A stretch of 14,989 bases of DNA from JAFAHZ01 sp035656415 (GCA_035656415.1 DASRSM010000232.1:1-14989), one strand, 5' to 3'; counted from the first letter of the stretch, positions 1-7,102 are shown. Numbers and translations: made by a program. The notes: a model not told the origin generated them from the letters alone.

Positions 1-138
1 GACGGAATTTGCTCCCGCCTTTTCCCTCAATGCTCACCACCAGAACTCTTAACTCCAGCAGCTCGAGGTGGTTTAGAATCAGCTCCTACCAGCCGACCCT
101 GAGGGACCTCCCCTCATCTCCTATGCAGCATGGTCACC
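1..138 (-). other. Non-coding, hairpin-rich stretch downstream of the tnpB fragment
   Basis: On the minus strand this stretch directly follows the stop of the tnpB fragment and has stops in all frames. Several pairings are visible. ACCACC and GGTGGT enclose a loop of about 25 nt (around 47-76). GAGGG and CCCTC form a 5-bp stem (around 101-115). A CCCTCA segment can alternatively pair with TGAGGG near position 30. In IS605-type elements the right end and the guide (reRNA/omegaRNA) lie at exactly this place relative to tnpB, so a leftover right end with a structured RNA is possible. No target-site or end motif was recognised and the window begins inside the stretch. The RNA assignment is speculative; the absence of coding capacity is clear. 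Confidence 0.25.
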
Positions 139-420
139 TCATAGTCTGAGGCTCCCTTCGTGACGCACGCATTCGCGGTACACGGCGGCAACGCGCGCGT
201 CGTCGGCCCGCAGATCGGTCAGTTCCGCGTACTGCTGCTTTCCCGTTATCCGCGTCTTGTTGCACCGGTAAGCATCGCGGCGCTCTTGCAGCGCGGCGTT
301 ATAGAGCTCGCGCGTTACGTCGAGCGCGAAGGTGAGCCCTTCGATCTGCCTGGGCGTTGGATAGAGGCGCACGCGCTCGATTCGCTTCACATGAGCGATC
401 GTACGACACGACAATGCCAA
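139..420 (-). pseudogene. tnpB: Truncated IS605-family TnpB (OrfB) N-terminal fragment
   Basis: The 93-residue frame contains the N-terminal helix-turn-helix region of IS605 OrfB/TnpB. The segment RVRLYPTPRQIEGLTFALDV (residues 17-36) followed by TRELYNAALQERRDAY is the hallmark start of these RNA-guided nucleases, and a GKQQYAELTDLR segment follows. Full-length TnpB is about 350-420 residues. Here the frame leaves the family pattern after about residue 84 (VYREC) and ends after RHEGSLRL. The RuvC catalytic residues and the zinc finger are all missing, so this cannot be an active nuclease. The best start is uncertain: the ATG at 420 or a GTG 30 bases further in. No tnpA is present. The 222 bases between this fragment and the next gene (421-642) hold no frame or RNA that I can support and may be degraded element DNA. 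Confidence 0.72.
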
Positions 421-642
421 CTGGGTGGCATCGTGGAAACCTGGCCCTCATGTCTTTTCCAGAATGAGGCCGTTCGATGCGACGCGCTCGAGGCGCGCGC
501 TGCATCTACACCGTACGCTGGCGGCAGGTTTCGCGACATCTGACGCTTCAGCGGATTAACGCATCTGGATTTTACCCGGTTACTTCGGACCGCTCGCAAC
601 GCGGCCGCCGCCACGAAATTCTGCAACGCGAAGCCCGAGCAC

Positions 643-2151
643 CTATTTCTGGCGCCCTAGGGCGTCGAGCGCGCGCTCCAATAAGGTGCGCGCGCGCTGC
701 GCGCCCTGCTCGTCGAGCATGCCGACGTCGAGGTAGATGTCGAGTCCGGTTGCGTGCTCGCTGAAGATCTGCGGCGCGGCGCCGGATTCGTCGAGCACCG
801 CCTCGACGGCGTACGGACGAACCTCGCGGGCGATGCCCTTCACGTGAATCGGATCGAGCGGACGGACCTGGACGATGTCGCGGACCAGCGCGTACGTTTC
901 GTAGCTGACCACGATCGTATCGGGTTCGGCGATCGATTGGAGTCGTGCTGCAAGGTTGGCCTCGGCACCGATGATCGTGTAATCCATGCGATCGGCCGAT
1001 CCGAAGTTCCCGACGTTGCAAAAGCCGGTATTGACGCCCATCCGCACGTGGAAAGGTTCCTCGATGCCGCGGCTGCGCCACGTCACGCGCAGCTCGGCAA
1101 GCTTGCGCTGCATCGCGCCGGCCATACGTATTGCGGCTTTGGCATCTTCGGCTTCGCCGCGCGTGTCCGGATCGCCGAAAAAGATCAGGATCGCGTCGCC
1201 GACGAACTTGTCGATCGTTCCGCCATACTGCAGGGCGATCGTCGACATCGCCGTGAAATATTCGTTGAGCAAATCCGTGAGCGTTTCGGGCTGAAGCCGT
1301 TCCGAGCCCGACGTGAAATCCTTGATGTCGGAAAAGAAAATCGTGAGGTTCTTGCGCTTTGTCTCGATCTCGGTTGCGGTTTCGCCGCTGAAGATGCTGC
1401 GAAAGATTTGCGGCGAGAGATAGTGCGAGAGCTTCTCCGAGATCGACGCCAAAAACGTCTTCTGATGGTACTGACCGAGGATCAAGCCCACACCGAGCAA
1501 TCCGGCAACGACGAAGTAGACGAGCAAGAATTTGAACGAGAAAATGTTGGCCGCGAGCGGCTGCGTAACGACCAGTTCTTGAATGCCGCGAACGTCGCCG
1601 ACTTTCCAATCGCGCTTTGGACTGTCGGGGTCCGAATTATGGCACGCGACGCACGTCGGACCCATGACGATCGGCGTCACGTAGCGCGCTCGTGTGGAAA
1701 ATCCGTGCCACGAGACGCTGGTAATCGGGACGCTGGGGTTCTTCTGCAGCGCCACGAGCGCGGCGTCTTCGAATGCGTCGAAGTGGTGCGCCGGCCGGCC
1801 GCGGAAAGGAAAGTGCGAAATGAAACGATACGCGACGTGCGATTGGCCGTCGCTCACGACTTTTCCCAACGCCAGCGAGAACGTCGCAGGGATCGGTATC
1901 GCGCCGGGATGTTCGAGGAAATTGGGCGTCACCGAAACCTTGGCGCCGGGCGGCGCGTCGAGCACGTTGTGTACGACCTTGTCGGCATAAAAGCCGCGAA
2001 TGCCGCTGATCACCGAGTCGAAGTCGTCTGCCTGCAGCAGCATCGAATGCGCGCTGACGTCGCGTAAATCGAGCCATACGGCAACGGGCAAGCCGACGAG
2101 CAGCAAGACGATAACCGCAGCAATGACGCGAAAACTGGTCATAGCAGCCAT
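643..2151 (-). CDS. Membrane class III adenylate cyclase with periplasmic c-type haem (DUF3365-like) sensor
   Basis: This 502-residue protein probably makes cAMP from ATP in response to a redox, gas or ligand signal outside the membrane. A first membrane helix (residues 8-27) is followed by an extracytoplasmic region resembling DUF3365/Tll0287, which carries one covalent-haem motif, CVACH (167-171). A second helix spans about 206-226. The C-terminal half is a class III cyclase. Metal-binding aspartates are D275 (FFSDIKDFT) and D319 (KFVGDAIL). K315 and D390 fit adenine recognition, and N399 and R403 (ANLAAR) are the transition-state residues, so the enzyme looks intact. A tail of about 50 residues follows the domain. 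The ATG at 2151 puts the first helix right at the N terminus; the ATG three codons in is equally possible, since neither has a clear Shine-Dalgarno. The gene diverges from the epimerase gene. Haem attachment would need cytochrome c maturation enzymes, which are not in this window. Confidence 0.9.
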   Translation of the reverse strand: MAAMTSFRVIAAVIVLLLVGLPVAVWLDLRDVSAHSMLLQADDFDSVISGIRGFYADKVVHNVLDAPPGAKVSVTPNFLEHPGAIPIPATFSLALGKVVSDGQSHVAYRFISHFPFRGRPAHHFDAFEDAALVALQKNPSVPITSVSWHGFSTRARYVTPIVMGPTCVACHNSDPDSPKRDWKVGDVRGIQELVVTQPLAANIFSFKFLLVYFVVAGLLGVGLILGQYHQKTFLASISEKLSHYLSPQIFRSIFSGETATEIETKRKNLTIFFSDIKDFTSGSERLQPETLTDLLNEYFTAMSTIALQYGGTIDKFVGDAILIFFGDPDTRGEAEDAKAAIRMAGAMQRKLAELRVTWRSRGIEEPFHVRMGVNTGFCNVGNFGSADRMDYTIIGAEANLAARLQSIAEPDTIVVSYETYALVRDIVQVRPLDPIHVKGIAREVRPYAVEAVLDESGAAPQIFSEHATGLDIYLDVGMLDEQGAQRARTLLERALDALGRQK

Positions 2152-2240
2152 GCCGCAGCCTACTCTGCCGGACCGCGGCTACCCTCGTCACGAGCGCCCC
2201 GAAGGGCAAGAAGCGGATGGCGCGGCCGCCCCGCGGACGC

Positions 2241-2246
2241 TACAAT
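2241..2246 (+). promoter_or_regulatory. Candidate -10 element for a leaderless epimerase transcript
   Basis: TACAAT (5/6 to TATAAT) ends six bases before the GTG that best starts the epimerase, and no Shine-Dalgarno is visible there. A transcript starting about 7 bases after this box would begin at the start codon. No good -35 hexamer lies 16-18 bp upstream, so the call rests on the -10 box and its spacing only. Confidence 0.35.
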
Positions 2247-2252
2247 GACCGC

Positions 2253-3227
2253 GTGATTCTCGTGTTAGGCGGCACCCAGTTTCTGGGACGCCACATCGTC
2301 GAGGGGCTCGCCCGCGCCGGCCACCCTACGGTTCGCTTTCATCGCGGCAACACGCAGTGCGAGCTTCCGCCGGGCGTCCAAGAGCGCCTAGGCGACCGCA
2401 ACGCCGACACGAGCGCGGTTTCGAGCGAGGCGTGGGACGCCGTCGTCGACGTCGCCGCCTACGAACCGTCCCAACTCGCGCGATCGCTCGAGTTGCACTG
2501 CGACCGGTACGTTTTTGTCTCGACCGTCAGCGTCTATCGCGACTTCTCGCAAATCGGCATCACCGAGGATTCACCGGTCTACGAAACGTTCGATCCGAAC
2601 GACGATGGGCAGCGCTACGGCGGCAACAAGGCCGCGTGCGAGCGCGAAGTGATGGCACGCTTCGGCGATCGCGCGACGATCCTGCGCCCTGGATTGATCG
2701 CGGGTCCGTGGGATCCCACCGGACGCTATTCGTACTGGTGCGAGCGCACGGTGCGCGGCGACACGTTCATCGCCCCTTCGCCGCCAAATCGCCCCGCGCA
2801 GTTCGTCGACGTGCGCGACGTCGCGCGGTTCGTCGAGCGGACGATCGCGCACACTATTGCCGGAACGTTCAACGTCGTTGGACCAAAAGAGACGGCGACT
2901 ATGGGCAGCCTTCTCGACGACTGCATGCGGACTGCAAAAGAGCGTGGCGCACCGCCCAGCGAGCCGCTGTGGGCTGACGAAGCGTTTCTCCTCGAGCGCG
3001 GCGTCAAACCGTGGATGGAGCTGCCGGTCTGGGTTCCCGGCGACGACATGCGCGGTCTTTTACGAGTCGATCGCAGCAAAGCCGATGCAGCCGGTTTCGA
3101 ACTGCGTCGCGGAATCGAAACCTCCGCAGCGGTGACGGATTGGCTCGCCGCCCATCCGGAGTTCGCCGGGCGCGCCGGCTTAACGCCCGAACGCGAAACC
3201 GACCTGTTGCACGAGGTTGCGCGATGA
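2253..3227 (+). CDS. NAD-dependent epimerase/dehydratase family protein (extended SDR)
   Basis: A Rossmann-fold extended short-chain dehydrogenase of 324 residues. The first strand and nucleotide loop are visible at once (ILVLGGTQFLGRH, residues 2-14), the pattern GGTxFLG being typical of the NAD-dependent epimerase/dehydratase family. Further along are VDVAAYEP (strand 4 area), FVSTVSVY (active-site serine region) and RYGGNKAACE. In the last, the usual YxxxK becomes Y-G-G-N-K, so the catalytic tyrosine and lysine are kept. ILRPGLIAGPWDPTGR and QFVDVRDVARF complete the family signature. I chose GTG 2253 because it puts the Rossmann strand at the N terminus; an in-frame ATG at 2217 would add 12 arginine- and proline-rich residues. 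Its last codon and stop overlap the start of the next gene by 4 bp (3224-3227). The substrate is presumably a nucleotide-sugar or similar compound and cannot be fixed from the sequence. Confidence 0.85.
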   Translation: MILVLGGTQFLGRHIVEGLARAGHPTVRFHRGNTQCELPPGVQERLGDRNADTSAVSSEAWDAVVDVAAYEPSQLARSLELHCDRYVFVSTVSVYRDFSQIGITEDSPVYETFDPNDDGQRYGGNKAACEREVMARFGDRATILRPGLIAGPWDPTGRYSYWCERTVRGDTFIAPSPPNRPAQFVDVRDVARFVERTIAHTIAGTFNVVGPKETATMGSLLDDCMRTAKERGAPPSEPLWADEAFLLERGVKPWMELPVWVPGDDMRGLLRVDRSKADAAGFELRRGIETSAAVTDWLAAHPEFAGRAGLTPERETDLLHEVAR

Positions 3228-3895
3228 ATCTCTCGGCTCTAGCAACCGACGGTTTCGCGCTCGTTCCGTCGTTTATCGAATCGGATACTGCAAACGAGCT
3301 GCGAGCGATGTACGACGACGACGCCGCTGCCTTTCGCAGCCGGATCGTGATGCAGCGGCACGCGTTCGGACGGGGCGAGTATAAATACTTCGCAAATCCG
3401 CTTCCACCGGCGATCGGCGAGCTGCGCGAGCGACTCTACGCTGCGCTCGCACCCACGGCCAACGAATGGGCTTCGCAGCTGCGTTTAAACGTCACGTTTC
3501 CGTCTGCGCTCGGCGAGTTTCTCGAGCGCTGCTTCGCCTCGGACCAACGGCGGCCGACGCCGCTGCTGCTGAAATACCGAGCCGGAGACTATAACTGCTT
3601 ACACCAGGACCTTTACGGACCGGTAACGTTTCCGCTGCAGGCCACCATCTATCTCAGCCGCCCGGGCAACGAGTTCGACGGGGGCGAGGTCGTGCTGAGC
3701 GAACAGCGCCCCAGAGCGCAGACCCGCGTGCACGTTCTGCAGCCGCGTCAAGGCGATTTACTAGTGCTGCCGAGCCATAGCGTGCCGCGCCAAGGAACGC
3801 GCGGGACGTACCGAGCCGCTTTCAAGCACGGCGTCGGCACGGTGCGACGGGGTACGCGGTACGTGTTAGGCGTCGTTTTTCACGAGGCGCTGTAG
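3224..3895 (+). CDS. 2OG-Fe(II) oxygenase, DUF2086 (PF09859)-like
   Basis: A 223-residue cytoplasmic dioxygenase. The central run RPTPLLLKYRAGDYNCLHQDLYG (starting at residue 110, with the iron ligands H127 and D129 in HQD), then GGEVVLSEQRPR, RQGDLLVLPSHSV and QGTRGTYRAAFKHGV, is the recognisable signature of PF09859. That family has been named as an oxygenase acting on alkylated or damaged DNA, though the role is not well established. H185 is the likely distal iron ligand and R193 or R197 the likely 2-oxoglutarate anchor. The start is the ATG at 3224, preceded by GAGG at a 7-base spacing and overlapping the epimerase stop as ATGA. Translation of the two genes is therefore likely coupled. 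An in-frame upstream extension exists but lies entirely inside the epimerase gene and was rejected. Confidence 0.88.
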   Translation: MNLSALATDGFALVPSFIESDTANELRAMYDDDAAAFRSRIVMQRHAFGRGEYKYFANPLPPAIGELRERLYAALAPTANEWASQLRLNVTFPSALGEFLERCFASDQRRPTPLLLKYRAGDYNCLHQDLYGPVTFPLQATIYLSRPGNEFDGGEVVLSEQRPRAQTRVHVLQPRQGDLLVLPSHSVPRQGTRGTYRAAFKHGVGTVRRGTRYVLGVVFHEAL

Positions 3896-3928
3896 GCCAC
3901 CGCCCCAAGCCGGGCGAAGTGCGATTCA

Positions 3929-6583
3929 ATGAACTTGACGTTTCTCTTCACGGACGTCGAGGACGGGACGCGCCTGTGGGAGCGTGCCGAAGGAACCATG
4001 CGGCGCGCGATGGGCCGCCACGATGAGATCCTTCACAAAGCCACGCAGCGCCATGGCGGCAAAGCGCTCAAAACCGTCGGCGATGCGTTCTGCTGCGTCT
4101 TCGAACAACCGCGAGAGGCGCTGCGCGCTGCAGTCGACGCACAGCGAGCGCTGTCGATCGAGCCCTGGCCGAACGGCGTCGATCCGTTGCGCATTCGGAT
4201 GGGGCTTCACACGGGCGACGCGGTATTGCGTCGCGGAGAATATTGCGGCCCGTCCGTTAACCGCGTAGCTTCGCTCGCTGCGGCGTCGCTAGGCGGTCAA
4301 ATTCTCGTTTCGTCGGTAACCGCGTCGCTGCTCGCCGGCGATCTCGGTGACGTCGGTCTGCGCGACTTAGGAAAGCATCGGTTCAAAGAACTCAACGAAC
4401 CCGAGGTCGTGTTCGAAGTCGTGGGTCCGGGTTTGCGTGAGATGCCGAGCCCGCCGCCGCTCGTCGAGGTCGCACCGAACAATCTTCCGACCCAGGGTTC
4501 CACGTTCGTCGGCCGTTCCGAGGAACTCAAACACGTACGCGATCTCATCACGCTCTACCCGCTGGTTACCATCGCCGGCATGGGCGGCATTGGAAAGACG
4601 CGGCTGGCGCTGCACGCAGCGGCAAAACTCCTTCGCAACTATAAAGACGGCTGCTGGTTGGTCGCGCTCAAAGAGATCGAAGATCCGACGCTCATCGCGC
4701 AAATCGCCGCCGACGGAATGCGTGTCGACGCGGTTCCCGGCGAGCCGATCGAAACGACGCTCTTCGAGGCGCTGTTCAAGAAAAAGTGCTTGATCGTCAT
4801 CGACAACGCCGAGCACATGCTCTACGAAGTCGCCAACTTTACGCGGCGACTGCTCAAAGCCGTTCCCGGCATCCGTGTGATCGTGACGAGCCGCGAACCG
4901 TTGCACGTCGGCGGCGAGCACGTTCTGCGCATCGGCGGGATCGAGGAAAGCGAGCAGCTGTTTTTGGATCGAGCCCGCGCGCTGCATGGCGACGTCACGC
5001 TATCCGATGCCACCGTCGCCACGATCTGCGGAAAGCTTCAGGGAATTCCGTTAGCGATCGAACTCGCTGCGGCGCGCCTTGCCGATCCAACGGCACCCCA
5101 TCTCGACGAGCTCTTGTCGATCGCCGGGCATCCCCTCGATGCGACGATCGATTGGAGTTACTCGCTGCTCAAAGAAGACGAGAAGCGCTTCTTCCGCCGG
5201 CTTGCCGTTTTCGAAGGTTCGTTTTCGTCGGACGCCGCGCAAAAAGTTGCGGTGGACGCAGGTTCGAATGTCGATGGTTTAGCGCTGCTGGCGTCGCTCG
5301 TCGACAAATCGTTGGTTTTCCAACTCACCACGGCCGAAGGCGCACGATACAGCCTGCTCGAAGCGGTTCGCGATTTCTCGATGGCGCCTCTGCGCGACTC
5401 CGGCGAGGTTGACGAGACGCTGCGTCGGCATTGTTTTTACTACACGACGTTCGTGCTGACGGCGTCGCGCGCAAACGATAAACCCGATACGGGTGTGACG
5501 GCTATCGCGGTCGAGTGGAACAACATCCGGAGCGCGCTGCATCTGGCGCTCGAACAACGGATGGATCTCGAAGGGGGGCGCTGGGCGGTTCACGGCCTTT
5601 TCGAGTTTTGGCGGACGACCGGACGCACGGCCGAAGGCTGGTACTGGATCAACCGCGCTTTGGAAGGCGCGGATATCGCGCCGGCATTGCGTATCGAGCT
5701 GTTGCAGCGTGCCGCGCAAATCGCTTCGACGCGACAGGATTGGCGCGCGCTCGATCCTCTTGCAAAGCTCATCGTAGAGATTCACGAGCGGTCGACGGAC
5801 ACGACCGGCCTCGGCAACGCTTTACAGCTGCTGGCAAACGCTAAGCAGGGGCTAGGAAACGTCGCCGAGGCGGAGCCGCTTTTGCGCAGAGCGCTCGAAC
5901 AGTTTCGCGAGGAGAACGACCGTAAAGGCATCGCCGTCGCGCTCGGAAACCTTGCGTGGATCGAGGGGCAGCTTCACCTTAACTACGACGCGGCGCGACA
6001 GTTGCTTTTACACAGCTTCGAGCTTTTCAAGGAACTGGGCTCGCCGGCAAACTGCGCTCTCGCTTTGGGCAATCTCGGCGTCATTTGCATGAACGCGGGC
6101 GATTTGGATCAAGCACTCACGTACGCGCAGCAGAGTTTAATCCTTTATCGCAAGCTCGGCAACGACGGTGAGGCCAGCAACCAATTTCTCAACGTCGCGG
6201 AAATACTCCTCGAGTGCGCGAGAATCGAAGAGGCCGTTTCCGCCTTGAAAGCGGCGCGCAGCATCATGGGCGAACGGCCGAACAGGTTCTACCTGGCGTG
6301 TTACTACGAGTTGGCTTTCAAAGTCGCAGTAGCGCTCGGCGCCCGCGACGTCGCCGCCAAGGTATACGGATACGCCGTCCGTTTCAGAAGTACGATACGC
6401 GTACCGCTGCAAACCGCGGAGCGCAGTTCGATAGAAACGTGGTACGAACGTCTTCGTAAGACGATCGGAAGCTTAGCACTCGATCGTCTGACCGACGATG
6501 GTGCGATGCTGGAACAGAATGCTATCGAGGGGCTGATCTCAGCGTTAGGATCTGCCCCCAGGCAGCCTTCAAAGGTTTCTTAA
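3929..6583 (+). CDS. Cyclase-like / NB-ARC ATPase / TPR regulator with a defective cyclase active site
   Basis: An 884-residue soluble signalling protein. Residues 1-165 form a class III cyclase domain. D9 (FLFTDVED) and D52 (KTVGDAF) keep the two metal-binding positions, but the usual NxxAR reads NRVAS (111-115), so the transition-state arginine is a serine. A STAND/AfsR-like ATPase follows: Walker A GMGGIGKT (217-224), Walker B LIVIDNAEH (288-296), TSREPL (320-325), and GIPLAIELAAAR (372-383), with a winged-helix-like region to about 490. From about 590 to 800 there are TPR-type helical repeats (for example LGNVAEAEPLLRRALEQF and AGDLDQALTYAQQSLILY). There is no obvious DNA-binding domain. 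It starts 33 bp after the oxygenase gene and could share its transcript. Its stop overlaps that of a convergent small gene by 4 bp. Such STAND proteins sense ligands or peptides through the repeats; the ligand here is unknown. Confidence 0.9.
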   Translation: MNLTFLFTDVEDGTRLWERAEGTMRRAMGRHDEILHKATQRHGGKALKTVGDAFCCVFEQPREALRAAVDAQRALSIEPWPNGVDPLRIRMGLHTGDAVLRRGEYCGPSVNRVASLAAASLGGQILVSSVTASLLAGDLGDVGLRDLGKHRFKELNEPEVVFEVVGPGLREMPSPPPLVEVAPNNLPTQGSTFVGRSEELKHVRDLITLYPLVTIAGMGGIGKTRLALHAAAKLLRNYKDGCWLVALKEIEDPTLIAQIAADGMRVDAVPGEPIETTLFEALFKKKCLIVIDNAEHMLYEVANFTRRLLKAVPGIRVIVTSREPLHVGGEHVLRIGGIEESEQLFLDRARALHGDVTLSDATVATICGKLQGIPLAIELAAARLADPTAPHLDELLSIAGHPLDATIDWSYSLLKEDEKRFFRRLAVFEGSFSSDAAQKVAVDAGSNVDGLALLASLVDKSLVFQLTTAEGARYSLLEAVRDFSMAPLRDSGEVDETLRRHCFYYTTFVLTASRANDKPDTGVTAIAVEWNNIRSALHLALEQRMDLEGGRWAVHGLFEFWRTTGRTAEGWYWINRALEGADIAPALRIELLQRAAQIASTRQDWRALDPLAKLIVEIHERSTDTTGLGNALQLLANAKQGLGNVAEAEPLLRRALEQFREENDRKGIAVALGNLAWIEGQLHLNYDAARQLLLHSFELFKELGSPANCALALGNLGVICMNAGDLDQALTYAQQSLILYRKLGNDGEASNQFLNVAEILLECARIEEAVSALKAARSIMGERPNRFYLACYYELAFKVAVALGARDVAAKVYGYAVRFRSTIRVPLQTAERSSIETWYERLRKTIGSLALDRLTDDGAMLEQNAIEGLISALGSAPRQPSKVS

Positions 6584-6723
6584 GCGATCTTCTTGAGGAG
6601 CTCGGCCGGAAACATACCGGTTTCCAGCAGCGCGAACGCTTCCAGGAATGCTTTTAGTTCGTCTTCCACGTGGTGCTTCGAATCGAAACGTTCTTCACCG
6701 GGGGTGAAAATAAGAGCAGCCAT
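6580..6723 (-). CDS. 47-residue protein of unknown family, copy 1 (downstream of the pair)
   Basis: The protein opens MAALIFTPGEERFDSKHH and ends PAELLKKIA. It is acidic overall (9 Asp/Glu against 5 Arg/Lys plus two His), with no cysteine, no signal peptide and no membrane span. Residues 19-34 form a probable amphipathic helix, then a Thr-Gly-Met-Phe-Pro turn, then a short basic helix. A strong Shine-Dalgarno, GAGGAGA (6733-6739), sits 9 bases before the ATG. The gene is certainly translated in my view, because the second copy 39 bp upstream encodes the identical protein with only silent differences. Its TAA overlaps the stop of the convergent STAND/TPR gene (6580-6583). I do not recognise the family. 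Absence of Cys and of a Ser/Thr-rich C terminus argues against a lanthipeptide. Peptide signal, regulator subunit or antitoxin-like protein are all open. Confidence 0.82.
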   Translation of the reverse strand: MAALIFTPGEERFDSKHHVEDELKAFLEAFALLETGMFPAELLKKIA

Positions 6724-6762
6724 TTTGTATCGTCTCCTCGATTACGTGCAAATGGAAAAGTG

Positions 6763-6906
6763 TTAGGCGATTTTCTTTAACAACTCGGCCGGAAACATAC
6801 CGGTCTCGAGCAGCGCGAAGGCTTCCAGGAACGCTTTCAGTTCGTCTTCCACGTGGTGCTTCGAATCGAAACGTTCTTCACCGGGGGTGAAAATAAGAGC
6901 AGCCAT
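6763..6906 (-). CDS. 47-residue protein of unknown family, copy 2 (first of the pair)
   Basis: This encodes exactly the same 47 residues as the gene that follows it. The first 22 codons are also identical in DNA; after that 9 codons differ, by 11 bases, all silent. The Shine-Dalgarno GAGGAGA (6910-6916) lies only 3 bases before the ATG, closer than in copy 1, so the two copies may be translated at different rates. A leader of roughly 100 bases with a small hairpin precedes it. Three late codons here are AT-rich alternatives (TTG, TTA, AAA) where copy 1 has CTC, CTC, AAG. The two genes are presumably co-transcribed from the intergenic region at 6907-7100. Function is unknown. Confidence 0.83.
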   Translation of the reverse strand: MAALIFTPGEERFDSKHHVEDELKAFLEAFALLETGMFPAELLKKIA

Positions 6907-6951
6907 GATTCTCCTCATTTCATCTAAGTGCGCGTGTAGATGGGTGAAAGG

Positions 6952-6968
6952 CTGAAGCGAAGCCTCAG
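6952..6968 (-). other. Hairpin in the leader of the small-protein genes
   Basis: On the minus strand CTGAGGCTTCGCTTCAG folds as a 7-bp stem (one G-U pair) with a TTC loop, about 45 bases before the first ATG. No T-run follows, so it is not a standard terminator. It may stabilise the transcript or modulate translation. Seen in the sequence; the function is a guess. Confidence 0.35.
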
Positions 6969-7006
6969 TTGCTAAAGCCCGTTCGTACGCCCCCGCAGGT
7001 CTCTCC

Positions 7007-7035
7007 TCTATAGGGCTGACCGAGCGAGCTTAAAA
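7007..7035 (-). promoter_or_regulatory. Weak candidate promoter for the small-protein genes
   Basis: On the minus strand TTTTAA (7030-7035) and TATAGA (7007-7012) are spaced 17 bp apart. Each hexamer is a partial match. Transcription would begin near 7000 and give a leader of about 95 bases containing the 6952-6968 hairpin. The surrounding 60 bp are clearly more AT-rich than the coding DNA, which fits a promoter region shared with the divergent operon. Confidence 0.3.
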
Positions 7036-7102
7036 TCCCTTATTTTTTCTGAAAGAGCCTCTTAACGTGACGTTTTGTCTATGCGTTAACGCGGTCTATC
7101 GT

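Larger units (their letters stand above)
6580..6906 (-). repeat. Tandem gene duplication, 183-bp period
   Basis: Two 144-bp units (6580-6723 and 6763-6906) are separated by 39 bp of unrelated spacer. The units are 133/144 identical; all 11 mismatches fall in the 3' half of the gene. The sequence outside the coding units does not match beyond the shared GAGGAGA ribosome-binding motif, so only the gene itself, not a larger segment, is visibly duplicated. Confidence 0.9.

Noticed and set aside
653..664. Perfect palindrome CGCCCTAGGGCG near the end of the haem-cyclase gene
   Set aside because: It lies inside the coding sequence before the stop and has no T-run, so it is not a terminator. No factor binding site was recognised.
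3011..3223. 71-codon N-terminal extension of the 2OG oxygenase
   Set aside because: It overlaps the epimerase in another frame and is Arg-rich without family similarity. The ATG at 3224 has a Shine-Dalgarno and the usual coupled overlap.
6580..6906. The near-identical units read as a CRISPR-like array
   Set aside because: There are only two 144-bp units, each an intact gene with its own ribosome-binding site, and the changes follow codon third positions.
6580..6906. The small proteins as RiPP precursors
   Set aside because: No cysteine, no Ser/Thr-rich or Gly-rich core, no leader cleavage motif, and no maturation enzyme or exporter nearby. The whole sequence, not just a leader or core, is invariant between copies.
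6998..7006. GGAGAGACC on the minus strand, resembling the 5' core of a glycine riboswitch
   Set aside because: The partner segments of the aptamer (GCCGAAGG-like and CUCUCAGG-like) are not found downstream, and the genes that follow have no link to glycine.
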